Source of the DNA: Euryodendron excelsum
Taxonomy: Eukaryota > Streptophyta > Magnoliopsida > Ericales > Pentaphylacaceae
DNA: 64,000 bases
NCBI GenBank assembly: GCA_033060915.1
Contig: CM065385.1
Span: 19,480,001-19,544,000 of the forward strand
Reading direction: 5' to 3'
Each line of letters opens with the position of its first letter. Position 1 is the first letter of the stretch. The notes under the pieces are model-generated. The model had not been told where the DNA came from. It saw nothing but the letters and a program-made list of their open reading frames with translations, and ran no database searches. The translations under genes were made by a program, and so were the position numbers. Shown in pieces: positions 33,737 to 44,000 of the stretch.

Positions 33737-34858
33737 TTAGTACCAACTAGGATCCAGACAGGATGGCGCATGTGTATCGACTATAGACGTCTCAATGCCG
33801 TCACCACCAAAGATCATTTTCCATTACCATTCTTTGATCAAGTCATAGAGCGGGTGTCGAGTAGAGCTTATTATTGTTTTTTGGATGGGTACTCGGGCTA
33901 TAATCAAATTGAAATAGCCCCAGAAGATCAAGATAAAACTACATATACTTGTCCTTTTGGCACATATGCTTATAGAAGAATGCCTTTCGGCTTGTGCAAC
34001 GCACCGGCCACTTTCCAAAGATGCATGATGAGCTTATTTAGTGATATGGTAGAAAGAATCTTGGAAGCCTTTATGGACGATTTTTCTATCTATGGGAACA
34101 CCTATGACCAATGCCTAGAAAAGTTGGAAAAAGTTTTGAAAAGATGTAAGGAAACTAGTTTGGTCCTTAATTGGGAGAAGTGTCATTTTATGGTGACACA
34201 AGGGATAGTATTAGGACACATAATTTCAAATAAGGGGATAGAAGTTGACAAAGCTAAGATTGACCTTATTCAGAACCTTCCACCCCCTACAAATGTTAAA
34301 GATGTCCGTTCATTTTTAGGGCACGCCGGGTTTTATCAGCTATTCATTCCAGGTTTTAGTGCTATTTCTCGTCCTATGTGTCATTTGTTATCCACAGATG
34401 TTCCATTTGAATGGACACCCCCTTGCCAACAAACTTTTGACAAGCTAAAAGGGCTCTTGACCACTGCACCCATCATGCAAACCCCCGATTGGTCTCTAAC
34501 TTTTGAACTCATGTGTGATGCGAGTGACTTCGCTATAGGGGCAGTACTTGGTCAGAGAAAGGACAAGAAACCATACGCCATCTATTATGCTAGTAAAACT
34601 TTAAATGATGCACAAATGAACTACACTACCACTGAGAAAGAACTTCTTGTTGTGGTCTTTGCACTTGATAAGTTTAGATCTTACTTAGTCGGCTCAGTTG
34701 TCATAGTTTATACAGATCATGCCGCACTTAAGTATTTGCTCACTAAGCCAGACGCTAAGCCACGATTAATTCGGTGGATTCTACTCCTTCAGAAGTTTCA
34801 TATAGAAATTCGGGATAAAAAGGGGGTAGAAAACGTGGTAGCTGATCACTTGTCTTGA
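33737..34858 (+). pseudogene. Athila-like reverse transcriptase and RNase H
   Basis: Contiguous with the previous part in the same frame. RT motifs in order: [40 protein letters not shown] (catalytic Asp), [18 protein letters not shown] and the active-site [10 protein letters not shown] (FMDD form of YxDD) at about 34070-34090. [20 protein letters not shown] is next, and the tether [17 protein letters not shown] follows. RNase H shows [40 protein letters not shown] and [20 protein letters not shown], with its catalytic acidic residues present. It stops at TGA (34856-34858) where VADHLSR normally reads CGA, a typical deamination change. Polymerase residues look intact over 362 codons. Confidence 0.94.
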
Positions 34859-36240
34859 CTCCCTGTTAATGGCCGAGACCAAGAAAAATCTCCCATTTCG
34901 AAACATTTTCCTGATGAACAACTTTTCTCCATCCAGTCTGTTACTCATACTAATACCCCTTGGTTTGCGGATATAGCTAATTACTTGGCTTCAGGTAAGA
35001 TTCCATCTCAATGGTCATCCAATGATAAAAAGAAATTTTTTCAAAATGTTAGAGTTTTCATATGGGATGACCCATACCTTTATAAGTATTTCTCTGATCA
35101 GGTGATTCGACGTTGTGTACCGGATAATGAATTCCAATCCATAATTAGTTTTTGCCACACATATGCTTGTGGTGGACATTTCTCCACCAAGAAAACAATT
35201 GCCAAAATCCTCCAATGTGGATTTTATTGGCCCACTATGTTTAAAGATGTCCATACTTTTTGTACTGCTTGTGATAGATGTCAAAGACTAGGTACTCTCT
35301 CTAGAAGAAATATGATGCCCTTGAATCCCATAACGGTTATAGAAATATTTGATTGTTGGGGCATCAACTTTATAGGGCCGTTTCCTAGTTCTGTTGGTCA
35401 TTTATACATTTTAATGGGTATTGATTATGTATCTAAGCGGGTAGAGGCAGTAGCATCCCGTACAAATGATCGCTCAATAGTGATGAAATATCTAAAAGAA
35501 AACATCTTTTCTAGATTTGGAATGTCGCGTGCTATTATAAGTGATGGTGGAACTCACTTCTGTAATAGACCCGTAGGAGTCCTGATGTGCAGATATGGCG
35601 TGCTCCATAAACTCGGAATGCCCTACCAGTGGCCAAGTCGAACTTGCCAATAGGAAAATAAAACATATTTTAGAAAAAACTGTGAACTCCAACCACAAAG
35701 ATTGGTCTTTAAGCTTGGTGGATGCACTCTGGGCGTACCGGACTACATACAAAACACAGTTAGGCATGTCACCCTATCGGCTCCTTTATGGCAAAGCTTG
35801 CCATTTACCCGTTGAGGTTCAACACAAAGCTTATTGAGCCATTAGGCAAATGAATGAAAACCCCGACGACGCTGGACATCATTGAAAACTTCAACTCTCA
35901 AAGTTGGATGAAATACGTAATGACGCGTATGAAAATGTGCGAATTTCTAAGGCAAAGATGAAAGTTCTTCACGACCAACACATTTCTTGAAAATCTTTTG
36001 ACATTGGTCAAAAAGTCTTACTGTACAACACCCAGTTACATTTGTTTCCCGGAAAGTTGCGTAGTAAATGGTCGGGACCTTATATAGTGAAGGCTGTCCA
36101 CGAGAATGGGGCCATTGAAATTCGAAACCCCACAAATGATAATCAATTCACAGTCAATGGCCATCAGCTAAAATAGTATGTTGAGAATTTTGTGGCAGAA
36201 ATAGAGACATTAAGTCTCGAAGATCCTCCTCCATTAGAGT
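34859..36240 (+). pseudogene. Athila-like integrase, frameshifted and mutated
   Basis: The first part remains in frame to 35653. The HHCC zinc domain (CHTYACGGHFSTKKTIAKIL, FCTACDRCQRLG) is present. The core's first catalytic position reads WGINFIGPF, Asn in place of Asp. The second Asp is kept in AIISDGGTHFCN. Near 35625 about ten bases normally encoding HPQT are missing, shifting the frame. The continuation ([18 protein letters not shown] with the catalytic Glu, [40 protein letters not shown]) runs in a second frame with further stops. Both the Asn substitution and the frameshift abolish function. Confidence 0.92.
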
Positions 36241-36382
36241 AATATCTAGAGACGTAATCATGTATAGTAGTGTTGTTGTATTTGTTTTTCTATTTTTGTA
36301 ATGACTACTGTGCCTTTCATCACTACGTGTGCGGCATTCTTTCTCCTCTTGTGTTCATTGAGGGCAATGTGCAAATTAAGTT

Positions 36383-36395
36383 AGGGGGGGAGAGA
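36383..36395 (+). other. Polypurine tract of the Athila-like element
   Basis: AGGGGGGGAGAGA follows the usual '..AATGTGCAAATTAAGTT' phrase that precedes plus-strand priming sites in this clade. A 3' LTR should start directly after it but does not. Confidence 0.75.
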
Positions 36396-36429
36396 TCATT
36401 CTTGTGATGAATTGCACACTATGTTTATT

Positions 36430-37135
36430 TCTTCAGTTCAAAAAAAAAAATTCGAAAATACTTCCCGTCTGGACGCCCAACAGAGCCCATCCAGACGCCA
36501 TTTCACACTTAGAATTTTTTCCAGTAGTCAGAGAACACAGGCACTGGCCGTCCGGACGCCTTACCCCCGTCCAAACGCCCATCTGGGATCGTCTGGACAC
36601 CTTTCGTGCCTTAGAAAAATTTTCGAGCAAGTTTATGCAACGCCACTGGCCGTCCGGACGCCTCCTGACACTTAGAAAAAATTTTGAGTTCGAGTTGCAA
36701 GGCTACTGGCCGTCTGGACGCGCCGTCCGAATGCCTTTTGTGCCTTAGAAAAATTTTAAGTCGGTTGTGACAAGCTCATTGGCCGTCCGGACGCCCCTTA
36801 TAGACCGTCCGGACGCATGACCCCCGTCCGGACGCCCTTGTTTTCCCATCCAGACGCCCATATGTAAGTCGAACGGCACCATTTTGGACCCCGTCCGGAC
36901 ACCCTCTGAGGGGCCGTCCGGACGCCCCTGCGTTTTTATAAAACCTCCGGATTTCTCCGTTTTGTCTCATTCGCACACCACGAAATTCCTGTTTTAGAGA
37001 GAGAGAGAGCGTCCGGACGAGGCGACGAAGTCCTACCAGTTTGAAGAGTCGTGACCCTTCGATTTCGCGCCTTTTCGTCTTCCAAGGTAACTACGCAACC
37101 TCTCTTATCCCATTTCAAAGTGTTTTTCTTTAATA
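36430..37135 (+). repeat. Cluster of about 15 CGTCCGGACG palindromes
   Basis: Variants of GGCCGTCCGGACGCC recur at irregular 15-60 bp spacing from 36467 to 37018. The core CGTCCGGACG is its own reverse complement. Many copies carry CpG-to-TpG or CpA changes (CGTCTGGACG, CATCCAGACG, CGTCCAAACG). Sequence between copies also repeats (for example GCCTTAGAAAAATTTT). It contrasts sharply in GC content with its surroundings. It may be the extended 3' non-coding region of the Athila-like element or a separate insertion. Short frames here have no family match. Confidence 0.8.
36933..36945 (+). promoter_or_regulatory. TATA-like box downstream of the palindrome cluster
   Basis: TTTTTATAAAACC is followed about 55 bp later by a GA-rich leader-like tract and, at 37083, by AAGGTAACT, a good plant splice-donor match. 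The arrangement resembles a promoter with a short leader exon, but no gene follows and transcription is unproven. Confidence 0.25.
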
Positions 37136-37189
37136 TTTATGCATAGTTTTCAGTCAGACCATAGGTTTTCAGTCATAATTTGGACTATC

Positions 37190-37580
37190 GTATCATGCTA
37201 GTCATTTTTTTAATCTTGTAGCCTATAAAGGTCGTGCAAACTGTGTTCTCCATTTCTGATTTTTATTTTTTCCTTTGTTCTACTGGTGCTTTGCTTTGTC
37301 ACTTCTGCCCTTCTCCGTTTTTACCACATTTTGCTCTTGTGTTGTTGTTTAATAGTTTATTGTTTACATAATTGTTTTGGTGGCCGTTTACTTTTGTGGT
37401 GATTTGCAAAACATATGATTTATCCTTATCACAATTATTTTTATCGATTTTAGTCTTTTTAAAGCTCTTATTGTGGTCATTCATGAGAATTCCATGTAAT
37501 GCATTTTTGGTTTTGGTCACTTTTTTCCTTGCATATCAGGCATTTTAGCTTCTTTCTTGGAATATTCATTTCTGTAGAGC
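37190..37580 (+). repeat. Segmental duplication, copy C (right part)
   Basis: Collinear with 15830-16200 of copy A, with many substitutions. About 1 kb present in copy A between the two matching parts is absent here; its place is taken by the retroelement. Confidence 0.7.
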
Positions 37581-37650
37581 CAAATCTGATGGTCAAGGCC
37601 CAAGAAAAATGCTACAAGTGCACTTAATGACATTGGATACCTGAAGCAAA

Positions 37651-37975
37651 ATGACAGATGCGGTAGCTGTTTTAGCTCTGGTGGAAGCATTGGATACTAA
37701 AATACTTGCAGAACAGGCAGCAAGTGCACTGGGTTCTCTAGTTAGTCAGCCACTACTTGGAGTTGAAGCGGTTAGGACAGAGGAGATTGCAATTCCAAGG
37801 TTGGTTGAAATTATGTGGAGTGACGAGAGTCCTGTCATAACGTTGCTAGTGTTTTGCTGGGTTGGTGGATCAGTTGCCATGGAGAGAGTTGTTAGTGCAT
37901 TTCCAAGTTTGCTTCAAACTCTATTGTATACAAGCAGCATCACTTGCTAGAGTTTTCCTGAGGTGCTGGGCTAGC
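37651..37975 (+). pseudogene. Armadillo-repeat-like protein fragment
   Basis: An open frame begins MTDAVAVLALVEALDTKILA and continues EQAASALGSLVSQPLLGVEA, RTEEIAIPRLVEIMWSDESP and GSVAMERVVSAFPSLLQTLL. The hydrophobic helix spacing and 'LVEIM..DESPV' resemble plant armadillo/U-box-type repeats. The frame stops after TSSITC, while a neighbouring frame continues as LARVFLRCWASLASC, indicating a frameshift. No further exon is recognised. It is probably a decayed exon; the exact subfamily is not determinable by eye. Confidence 0.5.
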
Positions 37976-37979
37976 CTTG

Positions 37980-38587
37980 CCTCATGCATTGTAGCCAGTG
38001 GGATGTGCATTTACAGGTAACTTTGCTGCAAGTTTAGGATCAGGCTTTCTTAATTATGTTTTGGTGTTGATTTCCATATCAAGGCTGTTTTATTACCTTC
38101 CCTTACCATCCTCTTTAGTTAAGTTTCTCTCTGTCCTTTCTTCCATTCTTTCTTCTTATTCTTTGCATATTTGGTGAAATTGGAATATCTGTCTTGCCAT
38201 GATGATATGGGTGGAAATTTTTTTTTTAAGTAAGATATGTGAACTACCCCCTCTGTTTTGGAAAAATGTTATATCTCTAATTTTTTTATTTTATTTTTTT
38301 CTATTTTCCTACTCTCTTACTTGGCCATTTTGCAGTTACAACATATCTGTGTGCTAAATTTAAGGAATCCTACCCCCCCGAGACCACCAAAGAATACCCA
38401 CTTTTTTGGAGGGAGTTGATAAAAGAGTTGCGTCAAATAGATCGAGTTACATTTGAAAAATGAATCAGGGGACTCGTTCTTATTTTTGAATGCACTAATT
38501 TTCTTGAGTCTACTGAAGAATTTTGTAAGTTGTACAATAAATTAATACCACCTCAAAATAGCTTGAACTCGTAGAAACGGGAGTGTT
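37980..38587. other. Unassigned T-rich sequence
   Basis: No gene or named element seen between the armadillo-like fragment and the left arm of the inverted repeat. Confidence 0.5.
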
Positions 38588-41045
38588 TACATGTTAGGTC
38601 GTTAGGAAAGAGGCAGGCTGTTATTGTTTAAACTTTAAAGTTTATTCTGCAGTTTGCATGAGACAAGTAGTCAAAATAGCACAATCATAGGACAACATTC
38701 AATTCCTTGTTAACTTTCTTAACAGTACCCTAGTGCTTATGCTGACTCTATGCTTTTCAATACTTGTGAGTCCCAAAAGTATGCTATGACTGTGTGCCAT
38801 GTCTCTCACTGTGTTGTTAGATTATGCTGAATTCATGGAAATCCCTGTTCTAATGTTGTAAATCTGACCAAGTTGTTCAGGCTGGCTTACTGATGTGTGT
38901 TTCTCATCTTCATCGAAGTCTTACTCTGCAAGTATGCCTTAGCCACTTTAATTGGTTTTAGTGTATAGAAAAAGGCTGTTAAATCCCATGGAATCCATAA
39001 ACTTTAACTTATCAAAAGAAATAAATGAATGGAGCTGTTTCTTGCAACTTTGCAGTAGAGAGGTCCAAACTTTTCAAGGTTGCGGTGCAGCTGTCAACAA
39101 CTTGAATCGTCCTAGAAAGGCTGCAATACGAATATCTATTGAGGCATTTGTTTTGAATCAAAATTACTTCACATCAGAAGGACCTCATGTCCACTTCTAA
39201 TTGCTCTTTAGGAGGCAGTAAGATGGAGATTTGAGGCATTTTGGCAAGATGCTAGAAGAATAGGCCAATGAGAGGAATTTCAAAACCTCTCCAATTTTTG
39301 TGCTGGTAGCCTATCTCCATCAGTAGTTTTGGATGGGCAGATTCCGTGGCAAAACAAAGGCTCTAGTATTCATGCAGATCCAAGCACTACCATATGGTGG
39401 TGGTGGTAGGCACCAATCTATTTTACAAATAATTTGCACTACACATGTAAGATCAGCTATATCATGTGCTGGTATTTTTTTTCAAATTGGGGTGATTTGA
39501 AGCATTCAAATGTCAGTGGGTGGGAGATTCACTTTTTCAAGATTATATAGGATAGTAGAGAACACAGACTGTTTCATTCTAGGTTGGCTATTTTTTATTT
39601 TTAGTATCGTTATTTGACTTCCCTCATTATTTCTTCATACTCTCTACATTCTGTAGGATTCTAAACGCTGATGTGGATAGCTTAGAGAATTTAGACTGAG
39701 GCTGCTTACGGTAATATTATCTTGGGTTTAGAGCAAGGAAAGATTTAAGGATTGGGCTATTTGTGGATTCCAAAGTAACCTGAGAGCAGCAAACTTGGTT
39801 ATTTCGCAAATGAAAGCAAAATTACATGGAAGCTCTAACCCAAATTTTTCTAAAACTCAATTCTTATTGAATATAAAGATTACATGTATATTTATAGGAC
39901 GCTTAGCTTTTTGTTTTATTCTACTAGGGCTGCGACTTACGAATAGAAAACTAAGAAACTGACTAATTAGTATATTTTAAGCCTAACATACACCACATAT
40001 AGGACCTAAAACATAATTTGACCTATATTTCTATTCGTGGACCAAAACTATAGCCCATAGCTAGCAAATCTAAAATCACTAAAAACACCTAGACTAGTAA
40101 AACGCAATGCAAGTATAAATCAATTTGCTGATAAATACAAATTAAGACTTGAAAAACCATGGACACTTTTCTTTCAATCAAAATGTCTTCTTGCACCTTG
40201 TGGTACATATACTTTGTTTTTGGCTCTTAAAGTGAATTAGCATTGCCTAGCCAAACAACAGCTGCATCAACCTTCTGATTGTTGTTGAACAAGTAGAACA
40301 TGTGTTAGTTTTAAATAATAATGTGTTGGTTACTGACTACAATAGGCATTTCATTAGGTGTTGGTTACTGACTACAATAGGTATTTCATTCGCCTAATGA
40401 AGTAAAAATGCTTTTGATCGATTTTACATGGGACGGTTTAGAAAATAATTCTGTAGACTATGTCGACTTTGTAGTTACATATTTTGGACACCACACTCAT
40501 GTTACTGCCACCATTGATAATAAGCAAGCCAGTTACATTCACACAAAACAATATTTGCAAAATTGAACATTTTTCCAGTCTTCTTTCTCAACTTAGGGGA
40601 TTTTTTTTATCACATAAATGAATAGAATATATTTTTTTTTTTTTTGTCTTTTAAAACTTACCGCCGTAGGTTTTGTACTCATAAATGTCATTCTTTTCCT
40701 CATTGAAGTTGATTAGGCGGTTTAGTTTCCAAGTTTTCATTTGTATGATTTTTCCAAAATTGAGTATATTCTTATACACTCGATGGATTCCATCTTACAA
40801 ATTACCTGTGAGGATCTTAGCTGTGTGATATTGAGTGTGAGCTCTGGCTTTTTTGTGTTTGTGTGTGTGTGTGTGAGTGAGAGAGAGAGAGAGAGAGAGA
40901 GAGACAGTTGTCTGTTGATGTGGCTGTGAGTTAAGAAACTTGTATGGTTGTGTTTCACTTTTACAAAATTTCCATGTTTTTATAAACTGTTACTTGCTTT
41001 ATTTTTATTCTTTTGTGACATGATAAATACTTATTCCTGAAGTCT
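38588..41045 (+). repeat. Large inverted repeat, left arm
   Basis: About 2.45 kb that recurs in reverse complement at 58912-61359 with only scattered substitutions and small indels. It includes an 82-codon open frame (38952-39200), a 38-bp tandem duplication (40322-40392, 'GTGTTGGTTACTGACTACAA') and a (GT)n(GA)n microsatellite (40857-40905), all of which are repeated in the right arm. I recognise no gene. The 82-codon frame differs from its partner at seven amino acids, mostly through replacement changes, so there is no sign of protein conservation. The arm merges into the AT-rich array at CCTGAAGTCTCC. Confidence 0.95.
40857..40905. repeat. (GT)n(GA)n microsatellite in left arm
   Basis: A compound dinucleotide run. 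Its counterpart in the right arm (59048-59092) is a few units shorter. The run accounts for the SERERERE reading on the strand above. Confidence 0.9.
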
Positions 41046-44000
41046 CCATTAAGTTGTTTAAAGGCTTCTTTTGAGTTTCATGAAAACTGCCTGCCAAATA
41101 AGTTTTTTAATAATTTTTTACGTCTCCTTTTTTTTTATGTGATAGAAATAAATAATTTTATTTTATTTGCTTGTATATATATTAACTATTTAAATACTAT
41201 TTGGATAAATATTGAATTTAAAATTTAAATTAATCCATTAATTTTTTTTATTTATTGTTTATTTAATTGAGATTTTTATATGTGAAATAAATAATTAATT
41301 TTATTTTACAGGCTTGTATTTACTAAGAAATTAGTATTTATATATGAAATTAATAAAATATTTTTATATTACTTATTATTTATTTATATTAAAATTATTT
41401 TAGTATATGTAATCAATAAATTTTTTTTAAAAAAAAATTTCATTTCTTAAAAGGTCTCCACTAAATTGTTTAAAAGTTTCTTTTGAGAAAGCTGCCTAAC
41501 AAATAAGTTTTTTAATAGTTTTTTGCTTCCGATATCTTCTTACATTTTTTTTTAATGCACTTCCCGATTTTGATAACCATAATTTGACATTTATTTGGGT
41601 TAATGTTTGTGAGTATATTGTTTGGAAGTCTTCTGCAATATCAGATTTATTGGGAGAAAGAGATGTCATAATACTATTTTTGTAGGGCCAGCACTACTAT
41701 TTATATTTTAATAAATATTTAATTTAAATTTTGATCAAAAGTACTATCTAATGCCATATTAACTATTTAAATACTATTTTGATAAATATTTAATTTAAAA
41801 TTTAAATTAATTCATTAATTTTTTTTTTTTATTTATTGTTTATTTAATTGAGATATTTATATTTGAAAAAAAAAAATAAATAATTTTATTTGAATTGCCT
41901 GTATTTACATTAAAATTATTATTTAAATATGAAATTAATTAAATATTTTTATTTTACTAATTATTTATTTGTATTAAAATTATTTTAGTATGTGGAATCA
42001 ATACTTTTTCTAAAAAGTTTTCATTTCTTAAAAGGTCTTCACTAAGTTATTTAGAAGTTTATTTTGAGTTTCATGTTTTTTTTATGCACTTTTCACTTTT
42101 GATAACTATCATTTGATATTTATTTGAGTTAATGTTTGTGATACATTGCTTGGCGGTCTTTTGCAAAGGACAACACTATTTATGCGGGGCCTGCACTATG
42201 TATATTTTGATAAATATTTTATTTAAATTTTAATCAAAAGCACTATCTAATACAATATTAACTATTTACATACTATTTTGATAAATATTTAATTTAAAAT
42301 TTAAATTAATTCATTAATTTTATATTTAATTTATTTTTTTATTTAATTGGGATTTTTATGTGGAATAAATAAATAATTTTATTTTACTTGCTTGAATTTA
42401 CCTTGAAATTATTATTTATTTATGAAATTAATAAAAATATTTTTATTTTATTGATTATTTATTTGTATTAAAATTATTTTAATATATGAAATCAATAAAA
42501 TCTTATTCGAAAAAAGTCTTCATTTCTTGTTTCCTGTCGTCCTACAAAAAAAATATGTTTCCCGATTTTGATAATTATGATTTAACGTTTATTTGGGTTA
42601 ATATTTGTGATTATATTGCTTCTGCATTATCAAATTTATTGGGAAAAAAGTAAAAGGCACTATCTAATGCAATATTAATTATTTAAAAATACTATTTTGA
42701 TAAATATTTAATTTCAATTTTAAATTATTTATTTTATTTATTATTTATTGAATTGAGATTTTTCTATGAAAGAAATAAATAATTTTAATTTACTTGCTTG
42801 TATATATATTCACTATTTAAATACTATTTAGATAAATATTGAATTTAACATTTAAATTAATTCATTAATTTTTTTATTTCATTTCATTTATTGTTTATTT
42901 AATTGAGATTTTCATATGTTGAATAAATAAATTATTTTATTTTACTTGCTTGTATTTACCTTTAAATTATTATTCATATATGAAATTAATAAAATATTTT
43001 TTATTACTGATTATTTATTTGTATTAAAATTATTTTAGTATATGTAATCAATAAATTTTTTTTCTAAAAATTTTTCATTTCTTAAAAGGTCTCCGATAAG
43101 TTGTTTAAAAGTTTCTAATGAGAAAGCTACCTAACAAATAAGTTTTTCAGTAGTTTCTGCTTACCGTATCTTCCTACTATTTTTTTTTTAATGGGTTTCT
43201 TGTTTTTGATAACTATGATTTGACATTTATTTAGGTTAATATTTGTGAGTATATTGCTTGGAGGTTGGGAGAAAAGGATGTCACAACACTATTTATGTAG
43301 GGGCTGCACTATGTATATTTTGATAAATATTTAATTTAAAATTTAAATTAATTAATTAATTATTTTATTTATTGTTTATTTAATTGAGATTTTTATATGT
43401 TGAATAAATAAATAATTTTATTTTTTGTTTACCTTGAAATTATTACTTATATATCAAATTAATAAAATATTTGTATTTCACTGATTAGTTATTTGTATTA
43501 AAATTATTTTAGTATATGGAATCAATGAAATGAAGGTCTCCATTAAGTTGTTTGAAGGCTTCTTTTGAGTTTCATGAAAACTGCCTGCCAAATAAGTTTT
43601 TTAATAATTTTTGACATCTCCTTTTTTGTTTTAGCTGCTTCTCGCTTTTGATAACTATCATTTGATATGTATTTGAGTTAATATTTATGAGTACATTGTT
43701 TGGAGGTCTTTTGCAAGAGAAAAAGAATGTCGCAACACTATGTATGTGGGCCAAGCATTATTTAATTTAAATTTTGATCGCTAATGCAATAGTTACTATT
43801 TTTATGTGATAGAAATAAATAATTTTATTTTATTTTCTTGTATATATATTAACTATTTAAATACTATTTGGAGAAATATTGAATTTAAAATTTAAATTAA
43901 TTCATTAATTTTTTATTTTATTTATTGTTTATTTAATTGAGATTTTTATATGTGAAATAAATAAATAATTTTATTTTACATGCTTGTATTTACTAAGAAA

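Larger units (their letters stand above)
28840..36395 (+). mobile_element. Athila-like Ty3/gypsy retrotransposon, 3' LTR missing
   Basis: Order: 5' LTR 28840-30285, PBS 30291-30308, gag, protease, reverse transcriptase, RNase H, integrase, then a G-rich polypurine tract at 36383-36395. Protease-RT-RH-IN order defines Ty3/gypsy. The gag block, the 'FLDAIKQIPSYAKFLKDLCT' linker and the tRNA-Asp PBS point to the Athila clade. Gag through most of integrase lies in one frame, interrupted by about five stops, then a small deletion causes a frameshift in integrase. No second LTR copy (expected to start TGATTGTACTTC) occurs after the polypurine tract. Confidence 0.93.

Noticed and set aside
36430..37135. 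CRISPR-like array or tandem satellite
   Set aside because: The palindromic motif has irregular spacing and variable, partly repeated spacers in plant retroelement context; it does not fit either.
38952..39200. 82-codon frame conserved in both arms (partner at 60745-60993) as a real gene
   Set aside because: It is repeated only because the whole arm is duplicated. The seven amino-acid differences are mostly replacement changes and show no protein-level constraint.
40741..40929. Frame encoding a SERERERE tail, also at 59023-59208
   Set aside because: The tail is a (GT)n(GA)n microsatellite; the frame is a by-product of the inverted repeat.
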